Origin: Bradyrhizobium erythrophlei | GTDB lineage: Bacteria > Pseudomonadota > Alphaproteobacteria > Rhizobiales > Xanthobacteraceae | NCBI GenBank assembly: GCA_900129675.1 | Contig: FSRD01000001.1 | Location: 3,585,501 to 3,649,500, forward strand | Reading direction: 5' to 3' | Length of the DNA stretch: 64,000 nucleotides | Shown here: positions 53,638-64,000 of the stretch, piece after piece | How positions within the stretch are numbered: position 1 is the first letter of the stretch | How the letters are laid out: the number at the start of each line of letters is the position of its first letter | Made by a program: the position numbers and the translations under genes | The notes under the pieces: generated by a model | The model's input: only the letters and a program-made list of their open reading frames with translations | What the model was told of the DNA's origin: nothing | The model's database searches: none

Positions 53638-55341
53638 ATGACCGTCATCGGCTGGATTCAAATTCTTCTGTACTGCGCGATCGTGGTCGCGCTGGTGAAA
53701 CCGCTCGGCGGGTACATGACGCGCGTCTTCAACGGCGAGCGCACGTTCCTGTCTCCGATCCTGCGGCCGGTCGAGGCCGGGCTTTACTGGATCGGCGGCG
53801 TCGATGAGAAGCGCGAGCAGCATTGGCTGACCTATACGGTCGCGATGCTGCTGTTCCATGTCGGCGGCTTCCTGATCATCTACGGCCTGATGCGGCTGCA
53901 GGCGCTGCTGCCGTTCAATCCGGCCGAACAATCCGCCGTCGCGCAGGATCTGTCGTTCAATACGGCGATCTCCTTCATCACCAATACCAACTGGCAGAAC
54001 TACGGTGGCGAGAGCACGCTGTCGTATCTGGTGCAGATGCTCGGCCTGACGCATCAGAACTTCCTCTCGGCGGCGACCGGCATCGCGCTGGCGGTGGCGC
54101 TGATCCGCGGCTTCTCGCGCTCCTCGATGCGCACCATCGGCAATTTCTGGGTCGACGTGACCCGATGCACCCTCTACGTGCTGCTGCCGATCTGCGTCGT
54201 CTACACCCTGTTCCTGGTGTGGCAGGGCATTCCGCAGACGCTCGGCGCTTACGTCGACGCCACCACGCTCGAAGGCGCCAAGCAGACCATCGCGGTCGGC
54301 CCGGTCGCCTCGCAGGTCGCGATCAAGATGCTGGGCACCAATGGTGGCGGCTTCTTCAACGCCAACGCCGCGCACCCCTTCGAAAACCCGACGGCGCTGT
54401 CGAACTTCGTGCAGATGATTTCGATCTTCGCGCTCGGCGCCGCCATGACCAACGTGTTCGGCCGCATGGTCGGCAACCAGCGCCAGGGCTGGGCGATCCT
54501 GGCCGTGATGGGCGTGCTGTTCATCTCGGGCGTCGCCGTCACCTACTGGGCCGAGGCCAACGGTACCTCGGCGCTGAGCGCGCTCGGCCTGACCGGCGGC
54601 AATATGGAAGGCAAGGAAGTCCGCTTCGGCATCGTCGCGTCCTCGCTGTTCGCCGTGATCACCACGGCGGCTTCCTGCGGCGCGGTCAACGCCATGCATG
54701 ACTCATTTACCGCGCTGGGCGGCATGATCCCGCTGATCAACATGCAGCTCGGTGAAATCATCGTCGGTGGCGTCGGCGCCGGCCTTTACGGGATGCTGCT
54801 GTTCGTCGTGTTGGCGATCTTTGTCGCCGGCCTGATGGTCGGCCGCACGCCGGAATATGTCGGCAAGAAGATCGAGGCGCGCGAGGTCAAGATGGCAATG
54901 CTCGCCATCCTGGTGTTGCCGCTGATGTATCTGGGCTGGACCGCGGTCGCCGTAGTGCTGCCCTCGGCGGTGGCGTCGATGGCCAATGCCGGCCCGCATG
55001 GCTTCACCGAGGTGCTCTATGCCTATACTTCGGCGACCGGGAACAACGGCTCGGCCTTTGGGGGCCTGACCGGCGACACCTTCTTCTACAACCTGACGCT
55101 CGCCTGTTCGATGTTCGTCGGCCGTTTCTTCATGATCGTGCCGGCGATGGCGCTGGCGGGCTCGCTCGCCGGCAAGAAATCGATCCCGCCCTCGGCCGGC
55201 ACCTTGCCGACCACGGGCGGCCTGTTCGTCGGCCTGGTCGTCGGCGTGATCCTGATCATCGGCGGGCTCACCTTCTTCCCGGCGCTGGCGCTGGGGCCGA
55301 TCGTCGAGCACCTCGCTATGAACGCCAACACCCTGTTCTGA
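53638..55341 (+). CDS. kdpA: Potassium-transporting ATPase potassium-binding subunit
   Basis: The 567-residue protein has about ten membrane segments and the four selectivity-filter pore loops of the KtrB/TrkH type: NTAISFITNTNWQNYGGE, GTNGGGFFNANAAHPFENP, a third near LYAYTSATGNNGSAFGG, and DSFTALGGMIPLINMQLGE. It binds and conducts K+ at nanomolar to micromolar levels for KdpB to pump. Length equals the usual KdpA. Confidence 0.96.
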   Translation: MTVIGWIQILLYCAIVVALVKPLGGYMTRVFNGERTFLSPILRPVEAGLYWIGGVDEKREQHWLTYTVAMLLFHVGGFLIIYGLMRLQALLPFNPAEQSAVAQDLSFNTAISFITNTNWQNYGGESTLSYLVQMLGLTHQNFLSAATGIALAVALIRGFSRSSMRTIGNFWVDVTRCTLYVLLPICVVYTLFLVWQGIPQTLGAYVDATTLEGAKQTIAVGPVASQVAIKMLGTNGGGFFNANAAHPFENPTALSNFVQMISIFALGAAMTNVFGRMVGNQRQGWAILAVMGVLFISGVAVTYWAEANGTSALSALGLTGGNMEGKEVRFGIVASSLFAVITTAASCGAVNAMHDSFTALGGMIPLINMQLGEIIVGGVGAGLYGMLLFVVLAIFVAGLMVGRTPEYVGKKIEAREVKMAMLAILVLPLMYLGWTAVAVVLPSAVASMANAGPHGFTEVLYAYTSATGNNGSAFGGLTGDTFFYNLTLACSMFVGRFFMIVPAMALAGSLAGKKSIPPSAGTLPTTGGLFVGLVVGVILIIGGLTFFPALALGPIVEHLAMNANTLF

Positions 55342-55366
55342 TCGAACGCATTTCGGAGTCACGTCC

Positions 55367-57478
<2,112 letters not shown>

Positions 57479-57485
57479 CCACACG

Positions 57486-57569
57486 CGTCATTGCGAGGAG
57501 CGAAGCGACGAAGCAATCCACTCTTTCTTTGCGGCTCTATGGATTGCTTCGCTTCGCTCGCAATGACGG
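57486..57569. repeat. Palindromic GTCATTGCGAG repeat between kdpB and kdpC
   Basis: CGTCATTGCGAGGAGCGAAG...GAAGCAATCC is inverted as GGATTGCTTCGCTTCGC...GCAATGACGG. It starts 7 bp after the kdpB stop and ends 19 bp before kdpC. It is nearly identical in its arms to the unit at 32417-32502, differing mainly in the loop. Confidence 0.92.
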
Positions 57570-57588
57570 TCACTAAGGAGATACGGTT

Positions 57589-58194
57589 ATGTTAAGAGAA
57601 CTCCGCCCCGCCATCATCATCCTGGTCCTGCTCACGCTGATCACGGGCCTTGCCTATCCCCTCGCCATGACCGCGATTGCCGGCGTGATCTTTCCGAAGC
57701 AGGCGCAGGGCAGTCTGATCGAGAAGGACGGCAAGGTGGTCGGCTCGGCCCTGATCGGCCAGGAATTCAAGGACGACAAGTATTTCCACGGCCGGCCGTC
57801 GGCGACCTCGGCCCCGGATCCCGCCGATTCGACCAAGACGGTTTCGGCGCCGTATAATGCGGCCAATTCCGGCGGCTCCAACCTCGGCCCGACCAGCAGG
57901 GCGCTGAACGACCGGGTCAAGGAAGACGTCGAGAAGCTGAAGGCGGAAAATCCGTCCGCGGCGGTGCCCGTCGATCTCGTCACCACGTCCGGCAGCGGCC
58001 TCGATCCCGACATCTCGCCGGAAGCCGCGCTGTTCCAGGTGCCCCGTGTCGCGAAGGCCCGGAACATGCCGGAAGACCTGGTCCGCCAGATGGTCGTGAT
58101 GAGCACCGAGGGCCGCCTTGCCGGATTGCTCGGCGAACCCCGCGTTAACGTATTGGCGCTGAATTTGGCCCTTGACCGTGCCGCGACGAAGTAG
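57589..58194 (+). CDS. kdpC: Potassium-transporting ATPase subunit KdpC
   Basis: The 201-residue protein starts at the ATG at 57589 with AAGGAGA upstream. One N-terminal membrane helix (AIIILVLLTLITGLAYPLAM) is followed by LIGQEFKDDKYFHGRPSAT, SGGSNLGPTSRAL, and TTSGSGLDPDISPEAALFQVPRVAKAR, the family signatures. KdpC bridges KdpA and KdpB and raises ATP affinity. Confidence 0.96.
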   Translation: MLRELRPAIIILVLLTLITGLAYPLAMTAIAGVIFPKQAQGSLIEKDGKVVGSALIGQEFKDDKYFHGRPSATSAPDPADSTKTVSAPYNAANSGGSNLGPTSRALNDRVKEDVEKLKAENPSAAVPVDLVTTSGSGLDPDISPEAALFQVPRVAKARNMPEDLVRQMVVMSTEGRLAGLLGEPRVNVLALNLALDRAATK

Positions 58195-58235
58195 CGCCGC
58201 TAGGCTGGATGCGTCGTAAGGACTATATTTGACGG

Positions 58236-60959
58236 ATGGTCCAGCAGCGCCGCGATTCCGAACAACGCCCCTCGCCGGAGGCCCTGCTGGAGGCAGCCCG
58301 GCGCGAGGACAGCCGTGCCGGGCGGCTCAAGATCTTCGTCGGCGCCGCTCCCGGCGTCGGCAAGACCTATGAAATGCTGCAGAGCGCGCAGGCCAAATTG
58401 AGGGCCGGTGCCGACGTCGTCGTCGGCGTGGTCGAGACCCACGGGCGGATCGAGACCGAGGCGCTGCTGACCGGCCTTGAGGTTCTCCCGCGCAAGCGGC
58501 TCGAATACAAGGACCAGATGCTCGAGGAGATGGACCTCGACGCGCTGATTGCGCGCCGTCCGCAGATCGCGCTGGTCGATGAACTCGCCCACACCAATGC
58601 GCCCGGCAGCCGCCATCCCAAGCGCTACCTCGACGTCGAGGAACTGCTCTCCCACGGCATCGACGTCTATACCGCGGTCAATATCCAGCACATCGAAAGC
58701 CTCAACGACGTGGTCGCGCAGATCACCCATGTGCGGGTGCGCGAAACCGTGCCGGATTCGGTGTTCGACCGCGCCGACGCGATCGAACTGATCGACCTCA
58801 CGCCGGACGATCTGATCCAGCGGCTGAAAGAGGGCAAGGTCTATGTCCCGAAACAGGCCGAGCGCGCGCTCGAGCATTATTTCTCGCCGGGCAACCTGAC
58901 CGCGCTGCGCGAGCTGGCGCTGCGGCGGACCGCCGAGCGGGTCGACGAACAGCTCTTGACCCATATGCAGGCCAACGCGATCGCGGGACCCTGGGCCGCG
59001 GGCGAACGCATCTTGGTCTGCCTCAGCGAGGATCCGCGGTCGGCGGGGCTCGTGCGCTACACCAGGCGATTGGCGGACCGCCTGCATGCGCCCTGGACAG
59101 CCCTCAGCATCGAGACGCGGCGCAGCCTGCAATTGACCGACGAGCAGCGCGACCGGCTGGCCGATACGTTGCGGCTGGCGGAAGCGCTAGGCGGCGAGGC
59201 CATCACCATTCCCGGCGTCGGACGCCGGATCGCCGACGACATCATCGGCTTTGCGCAGGCCAACAACGTCACGCTGATCATCATCGGCAAGTCGACGCGT
59301 TCCCTGTGGTTCGAGCTCAGGCGCGGCTCGGTCGTCCACGATCTGGTGCGGCGCGCCGGCAATATCAGCGTCAACGTGATCGCCGGCGAGGAGCTCGCTG
59401 CGGAGCCGGTTCCGAAGAAGACCGTGCGCGCGGCCGAGCGGCCCGAACCGTTCGATCCCAAGCCATATCTGATGGCGCTGCTGATCGTGGCCGTCGGCCT
59501 TGGCGCTGCCGAACTGATCCAACCGATGTTCGGCATCGAGAACGTCGATCTGGTGTTCCTCACGGCCGTGGTCGGCGTGGCGGTTCGTTACGGGTTGTGG
59601 CCATCGCTGTTCGCCAGCGTCGCGGCATCGCTGAGCTACAATTTCTTCTTTCTGCCGCCGGTCTATGCCTTCACCATTACCGACCCGACCAACGTCGCGG
59701 CGTTCTTTTTCTTCATGCTGATCGCGATTCTGGTTTCCAACGTCGCCGCGCGCGTGCGCACCCAGGCGGACTCCGCGATCGGCCGGGTGCGCACCACGGA
59801 GTCGCTTTACGCCTTCAGCCGGAAGCTCGCAGGCACGGCGACGCTGGACGACGTGCTGTGGGCGACCGCCTATCAAACGGCGTTGATGCTGAAGGTGCGC
59901 GTGGTGTTGCTGTTGCCCGAGGACGGTGTCCTGACCGTCAAGACCGGCTACCCGCCCGAGGACGAACTCGACAAGGCCGACCTTGCCGCAGCGAACTGGG
60001 CGTGGGGCAACGATCGCCCGGCCGGGCGCGGTGCGGATACGCTGCCGGGCGCCAAGCGGTTGTTTCTGCCGATGCGAACCGGACGCGGGCCGATCGGTGT
60101 CATCGGCATCGACGACGACAAGACCGGACCGCTGCTGACGCCGGATCAACGCCGATTGCTCGATGCCCTGATGGATCAGGGCGCGCTTGCGATCGAACGC
60201 GTGCAGCTGGTCGAGGATATGGACCGGGTCAAGCGCACCGTGGAATCCGATCGCCTGCGATCGGCGCTGTTGACGTCGATCTCGCATGATCTGAAGACGC
60301 CGCTGGCCTCGGTGCTCGGCGCCGCCAGCACGATGCGCGATCTTGCCAGCGGCCTGAGCGATGCCGAAAAGCGCGATCTGCTGGCAACCGTGATCGACGA
60401 GTCCGAACGGCTCAACCGCTTCATCGCCAATCTGCTCGATATGACCAAGCTGGAATCCGGCGCGATCGTGCCGAATACGGCGTTGCATGATGTGGGCGAG
60501 ATCGTCGGCAGCGTGTTGCGGCGCGCCAGCAAGATTCTCGCGAGCCACAGGATTTCGCTGGAACTCGCGGCCGATTTGCCGATGCTGGAACTCGATGCCG
60601 TCCTGTTCGAGCAGGTGCTCTTCAACCTGCTCGACAATGCGGCGAAATACGCGCCCGCCGACACCACGATTTCGATCAGGAGTCTGCGGGAAAGGGATTT
60701 TGTATCCCTGCAAATCATCGACGAGGGCGACGGGTTTCCGCCGGCGGAGCTGGAGATGGTATTTGACAAGTTCTACCGCGCGCAAAAGGGCGACCATGTC
60801 CGCCCCGGCACCGGGCTTGGTCTGGCGATTTCGCGCGGTTTCGTCGAGGCGATGCGCGGCACGATCCTGGCCGCCAACCGCACCGACCGGAGTGGCGCCG
60901 TGCTGACCATTCGGCTTCCGATTCCGGCGGCATCAAACGCATTGGACACCGCCGCATGA
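58236..60959 (+). CDS. kdpD: Osmosensitive K+ channel histidine kinase KdpD
   Basis: The protein has 907 residues. The KdpD domain starts with Walker A GAAPGVGKTYEML (from 36), then HGRIETEALL and VDELAHTNAPGSRHPKRY; a UspA-like part has LVCLSEDPRSAGLVRYTRRLAD. Four membrane helices (about 410-500), a GAF region (from about 530), and the kinase core with His684 in SISHDLKTPLASVLG, then NLLDNAAKYAP and GLGLAISRGFVEAM complete it. It senses K+ limitation and controls KdpE. It begins 41 bp after kdpC. Confidence 0.96.
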   Translation: MVQQRRDSEQRPSPEALLEAARREDSRAGRLKIFVGAAPGVGKTYEMLQSAQAKLRAGADVVVGVVETHGRIETEALLTGLEVLPRKRLEYKDQMLEEMDLDALIARRPQIALVDELAHTNAPGSRHPKRYLDVEELLSHGIDVYTAVNIQHIESLNDVVAQITHVRVRETVPDSVFDRADAIELIDLTPDDLIQRLKEGKVYVPKQAERALEHYFSPGNLTALRELALRRTAERVDEQLLTHMQANAIAGPWAAGERILVCLSEDPRSAGLVRYTRRLADRLHAPWTALSIETRRSLQLTDEQRDRLADTLRLAEALGGEAITIPGVGRRIADDIIGFAQANNVTLIIIGKSTRSLWFELRRGSVVHDLVRRAGNISVNVIAGEELAAEPVPKKTVRAAERPEPFDPKPYLMALLIVAVGLGAAELIQPMFGIENVDLVFLTAVVGVAVRYGLWPSLFASVAASLSYNFFFLPPVYAFTITDPTNVAAFFFFMLIAILVSNVAARVRTQADSAIGRVRTTESLYAFSRKLAGTATLDDVLWATAYQTALMLKVRVVLLLPEDGVLTVKTGYPPEDELDKADLAAANWAWGNDRPAGRGADTLPGAKRLFLPMRTGRGPIGVIGIDDDKTGPLLTPDQRRLLDALMDQGALAIERVQLVEDMDRVKRTVESDRLRSALLTSISHDLKTPLASVLGAASTMRDLASGLSDAEKRDLLATVIDESERLNRFIANLLDMTKLESGAIVPNTALHDVGEIVGSVLRRASKILASHRISLELAADLPMLELDAVLFEQVLFNLLDNAAKYAPADTTISIRSLRERDFVSLQIIDEGDGFPPAELEMVFDKFYRAQKGDHVRPGTGLGLAISRGFVEAMRGTILAANRTDRSGAVLTIRLPIPAASNALDTAA

Positions 60960-61645
60960 GCGCCGCACCGATCAAGGTTCTCGTCATCGACGACGAGCCG
61001 CCGATCCGCAAGCTGTTGCGGATGGGATTGAGCACGCAGGGTTACGAGATCCTGGAAGCCTCCAACGGCAAGATCGGGCTCGAATTGCTGGCGCAGGATC
61101 CTGCCCTCATCATACTCGATCTCGGCCTGCCGGACATCCAGGGCCATGACTTGCTGCGCATGATTCGCGGGCGCAACGACAGCGTCCCGGTCGTTGTGCT
61201 GTCGAGCCGCGGCGACGAGGCCGGCAAGGTCCAGGCGCTCGATCTCGGCGCCGACGACTATCTCACCAAGCCGTTCGGCATGGACGAACTGCTGGCGCGG
61301 ATGCGCGCGGCGTTGCGGCATCAATTGCAGGTCCATGGCGAACGCCCGGTATTTCGATCGGGCGACCTTGCGGTCGACCTGGTGCGCCGAATCGTCAAGG
61401 TCGGCGAGAAGGACGTCAAACTGTCACCCAAGGAGTATGAGCTGTTGCGCGTGCTGGTGCAGCACGCCGGCAAGGTGCTGACCCACCGGTTTCTGCTGAA
61501 GGAGCTGTGGGACGAACTGACCGACGCACAATATCTGCGGGTTTATGTTCGCCAGCTCCGGCAGAAGATCGAGACCGACCCGGAGCGTCCGCAATTCGTG
61601 CTGACCGAAACCGGCATCGGCTACCGGCTGCGCGCGCCGGACTAG
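60956..61645 (+). CDS. kdpE: KDP operon response regulator KdpE
   Basis: The 229-residue protein overlaps kdpD by 4 bp. The receiver has IDDEPPIRKLLRMGL, phosphorylated Asp55 in ILDLGLPDIQG and GADDYLTKPF; the C-terminal winged helix shows KLSPKEYELLRVLVQHAGKVLTHRFLLKELW and YVRQLRQKIE. It belongs to the OmpR/PhoB group. It should bind near the kdp palindrome at 53247. Confidence 0.96.
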   Translation: MSAAPIKVLVIDDEPPIRKLLRMGLSTQGYEILEASNGKIGLELLAQDPALIILDLGLPDIQGHDLLRMIRGRNDSVPVVVLSSRGDEAGKVQALDLGADDYLTKPFGMDELLARMRAALRHQLQVHGERPVFRSGDLAVDLVRRIVKVGEKDVKLSPKEYELLRVLVQHAGKVLTHRFLLKELWDELTDAQYLRVYVRQLRQKIETDPERPQFVLTETGIGYRLRAPD

Positions 61646-61709
61646 GTTGCCAAAGCCACGTATCATCCGAGACCGGATCAATGCTAGGATGCGTCCTCTT
61701 GGAGCGACC

Positions 61710-62150
61710 ATGAAAATTTCCGATCTGCTGTCGCCGGCGGACGTCGCGATCGACGTGCGTGCTTCGAACAAGGCGTTGCTGTTGCAGGAATTCGCAACCA
61801 GGGCCGCGGCTGGTCTTGGTCTGCCCGCCGATCGGGTTGCGTCCTACCTGCTCAAGCGGGAAGCACTGGGATCGACCGGAATAGGCAAGGGCGTCGCCAT
61901 CCCCCATGCCCGGTTGCCGGATCTGCAGCGGCCCTGTGGGCTGCTTGGGAAACTGAAGCAACCGATCGAATTCGACGCCATCGACGGCCAAGCAGTGGAC
62001 ATCCTGTTCGTTCTGCTGTTGCCCGCGGCTGCGGAGACCGAAGCGCTCGCGGCACTTGCGCTGGTCGCCCGGACGCTGCGGCCGCCGGAGAATCTCGCGC
62101 GATTGCGGGCCGCCAAAACCGCATCCGAGCTTTATGCGGCGATCGCCTGA
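61710..62150 (+). CDS. PTS EIIA-Ntr-like regulatory protein (PtsN type)
   Basis: The 146-residue product starts at the ATG at 61710 behind TTGGAG. The EIIA fold is shown by LQEFATRAAAGLGLPADRVASYLLKREALGSTGIGKGVAIPHARLPDL, with the phosphorylatable His66. Nitrogen-PTS EIIA in enterics and rhizobia modulates K+ uptake, among others by contacting KdpD. Its place after kdpE supports such a role here. The main ptsN normally lies next to rpoN, so this is probably a paralogue. Confidence 0.8.
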   Translation: MKISDLLSPADVAIDVRASNKALLLQEFATRAAAGLGLPADRVASYLLKREALGSTGIGKGVAIPHARLPDLQRPCGLLGKLKQPIEFDAIDGQAVDILFVLLLPAAAETEALAALALVARTLRPPENLARLRAAKTASELYAAIA

Positions 62151-62228
62151 GGGCCGCGCACCTCGCCGGCGCGGTCCGGAACTTTCGCGTGCTGCGCCGA
62201 TTGTTTCCCGGCAACCGGGAGACACGCC

Positions 62229-62447
62229 ATGGCACGAAAATACTCGAAGAAAGCTTCCGCCGACGTCGAGCGCGCGATGAAGAAGCGCAAGGCCGGCACG
62301 TTGAAGAGCGGCCGGTCCGGCAAGACCGTCAAGAGCCGCAAGCAGGCGATTGCGATCGGCCTGTCCGAGGCGCGGGCGAAGGGCAGGAAAGTGCCGAAGA
62401 AGGCCTCCAGGAAGCGCACGGCGGCCAAGGCGCGTAAAGCCGCTTGA
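62229..62447 (+). CDS. Small lysine-rich protein (DUF6496-like)
   Basis: The 72-residue product is about one third Lys plus Arg: MARKYSKKASADVERAMKKR, then GTLKSGRSGKTVKSRKQAIAIGLSEARAKGRKVPKK. A middle RKQAIAIGLSEARAKG motif marks this family. Such proteins are thought to bind nucleic acids. It lies upstream of ligD, another DNA-related gene. Confidence 0.7.
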   Translation: MARKYSKKASADVERAMKKRKAGTLKSGRSGKTVKSRKQAIAIGLSEARAKGRKVPKKASRKRTAAKARKAA

Positions 62448-62576
62448 CGGCGACCGGGCCTTTCCAATCGGCGCAAGGAGCCACTACACTCTCCGGGGCG
62501 AATTCGCGACCCCGCGGCGCGTTTTGCCCGAGTCGTGCAGTTCGAGTTGGGAACGTCGACCGTGTGAGGCTTGACC

Positions 62577-64000
62577 GTGTCGCTGAGAAACCTGTCCACG
62601 TACCGGAAGAAACGTGATTTCGAAAAGACCGACGAGCCCTCCGGCGAGGTCAAGGTCGGGCCTGCAAAACACCGCCGCTTCGTGATCCAGAAGCATGATG
62701 CGACGAGGCTGCATTACGATCTCCGGCTGGAGTTTGACGGCGTCTTCAAATCCTGGGCGGTGACCCGCGGCCCATCGCTCGATCCGCACGACAAACGGCT
62801 GGCGGTCGAGGTGGAGGATCACCCGCTCGACTATGGCGATTTCGAAGGCACGATTCCCGAGAGCGAATATGGCGGCGGCACCGTGCAGCTCTGGGACCGC
62901 GGCTACTGGGAGTCCGACGATCCCGACGGCGGCTTCAAGAAGGGCGATCTGAAATTCACCCTGTATGGCGAGAAGCTGCACGGCAGTTGGGTGCTGGTGC
63001 GGATGAAGGGCGATCGCTATCGCGGCAAGCGGACCAACTGGCTGTTGATCAAGCACCGCGATGCGTTTGCGAAGGAAGGTGAGGCCAACGCGTTCGTCAA
63101 TGCGGATCGATCGGTGGCGTCGGGGCGATCGATGGCGGAAATTGCCGAGGGCAGGGGCAAGGCGCCAAAGCCGTTCATGCTGGCAAAGGGCGGCAAGACC
63201 AGAGCCGACGCGGTCTGGCATTCCAATCGCGGCGAGGCGGCCGAGGCCCGCGCCAAAACCAAGGCGCCGTCGCCCAAGGCGCGCGCTGCCGCAAAAGCAC
63301 CGAAGCCCAAGAAAGTCTCGTCGATACCGGAGTTCGTCGCGCCGCAGCTTTGCGCCTCGGTCGAGCGCCCGCCGAATTCGGACGGCTGGTGCCACGAGAT
63401 CAAATTCGACGGCTACCGCATGCAGTTGCGCGTAGAGGACGGCGAGGCGGCGCTGAAGACCCGCAAGGGGCTGGACTGGACCGAAAAATTCCAAGGCATC
63501 GCCAAAGCCGCAACATCGCTTCGCGACGCGTTGATCGACGGCGAGATCGTCGCGCTCGATCACAACGGCGCGCCGGATTTTTCGACGTTGCAGGCCGCGA
63601 TTTCCGACGGCAAGACCGGCGGGCTCATCTTCTTTGCATTCGACCTGCTGTTTGCCGATGGCGAAGATCTGCGCCCGCTGCCGCTCGCCGAACGCAAGGC
63701 GCGGCTGAAGAAATTGCTGGAGGCCCGTAAAGGCAAGAACGGACCGATCCGCTATGTCGAACATTTCGAAGGCGGCGGCGATGCGATCCTGCAAGCGGCA
63801 AGCAAGCTGTCGTTCGAAGGCATCGTCTCCAAGAAGCTCGAGGCGCCCTATCGTTCCGGCCGCACCGAACACTGGACCAAGGCCAAGTGCCGCGCCGGGC
63901 ACGAGGTCGTGCTGGGCGGCTGGAAAACCACCAACGGCAAATTCCGCTCGCTGATGGCCGGCGTCTATCGCGGCGATCATCTGGCCTTTGTCGGTATCGT
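62577..64000 (+). CDS. ligD: ATP-dependent DNA ligase LigD, 3'-truncated by window
   Basis: The product starts at a GTG at 62577 (TTG at 62571 is also in frame) and runs off the window after about 474 residues. The N-terminal 3'-phosphoesterase domain has RRFVIQKHDATRLHYDLRLE, AVTRGPSLDPHDKRLAV, and EGTIPESEYGGGTV. From about 255 the ligase domain begins with HEIKFDGYR, nucleophile Lys276, then LIDGEIVALDHNG and FDLLFADGEDLRPLPL. LigD with Ku performs non-homologous end joining. The polymerase domain would lie beyond the window. Ku is not seen. Confidence 0.92.
   Translation, partial: MSLRNLSTYRKKRDFEKTDEPSGEVKVGPAKHRRFVIQKHDATRLHYDLRLEFDGVFKSWAVTRGPSLDPHDKRLAVEVEDHPLDYGDFEGTIPESEYGGGTVQLWDRGYWESDDPDGGFKKGDLKFTLYGEKLHGSWVLVRMKGDRYRGKRTNWLLIKHRDAFAKEGEANAFVNADRSVASGRSMAEIAEGRGKAPKPFMLAKGGKTRADAVWHSNRGEAAEARAKTKAPSPKARAAAKAPKPKKVSSIPEFVAPQLCASVERPPNSDGWCHEIKFDGYRMQLRVEDGEAALKTRKGLDWTEKFQGIAKAATSLRDALIDGEIVALDHNGAPDFSTLQAAISDGKTGGLIFFAFDLLFADGEDLRPLPLAERKARLKKLLEARKGKNGPIRYVEHFEGGGDAILQAASKLSFEGIVSKKLEAPYRSGRTEHWTKAKCRAGHEVVLGGWKTTNGKFRSLMAGVYRGDHLAFVGI

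Noticed and set aside
59187..60797. 536-codon minus-strand open frame
   Set aside because: Shadow of kdpD.

Overview
The window looks like a chromosomal segment of a Bradyrhizobium-type alphaproteobacterium (Nitrobacteraceae). The pointers are high GC, small families typical of that group, the fused FdsG-FdsB subunit of NAD-linked formate dehydrogenase, tandem tripartite-tricarboxylate receptors, and the palindromic repeats built on GTCATTGCGAG...CTCGCAATGAC. This placement is inferred from recognised proteins and repeats; no database search was run.

Layout. 0-2.2 kb: the 3' part of a CapA-type gene and an N-terminally truncated ABC substrate-binding gene. 2.2-3.5 kb: a complete ISAs1-family element with a perfect 10-bp target duplication. 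3.6-9.2 kb: a secreted metallo-beta-lactamase-fold enzyme, then a tightly overlapping operon of GldA/GldF/GldG-like ABC components, a DUF4340-like protein and a HupE/UreJ-like membrane protein. 9.2-14.4 kb: a decay zone with a frameshifted ClpP-like gene and relics of 3-hydroxybutyrate dehydrogenase, thioesterase and SDR genes around intact patatin and NmrA-like genes. 15-21.6 kb: a CAU tRNA, two tandem TctC-type receptors, a TAXI receptor, a repeat-rich gap and a LivK-like receptor, all without permeases. 21.8-26 kb: a MoeA-like gene, a MoeA-PBP fusion and a FAD monooxygenase. 26-30.7 kb: a TetR regulator divergent from an EmrAB-type efflux operon.

30.8-44.8 kb forms a functional block around formate and molybdenum. 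It holds mobA and fdhD, then mobB and moeA, a TusA-like protein, an oxalate/formate-family MFS carrier and the fdsGB-fdsA formate dehydrogenase. FdhD, MobA, MobB and MoeA supply and insert the bis-MGD cofactor that FdsA needs. This block is interrupted by an ISNCY/IS1202-like element, directly followed by a fluoride riboswitch, two crcB fluoride-channel genes and a DUF190 gene. Downstream of fdsA, two extra copies of the last 110-150 bp of fdsA are scattered between a GDYXXLXY/DUF2157 pair and a LysM gene.

48.6-53 kb carries small lineage-type hypothetical proteins and a DapA-like gene. 53.2-61.6 kb is the complete potassium uptake system kdpF-A-B-C-D-E with a palindromic repeat between kdpB and kdpC. 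It is followed by an EIIA-Ntr-like gene, a small basic protein and the 5' part of a ligD gene cut by the window end.
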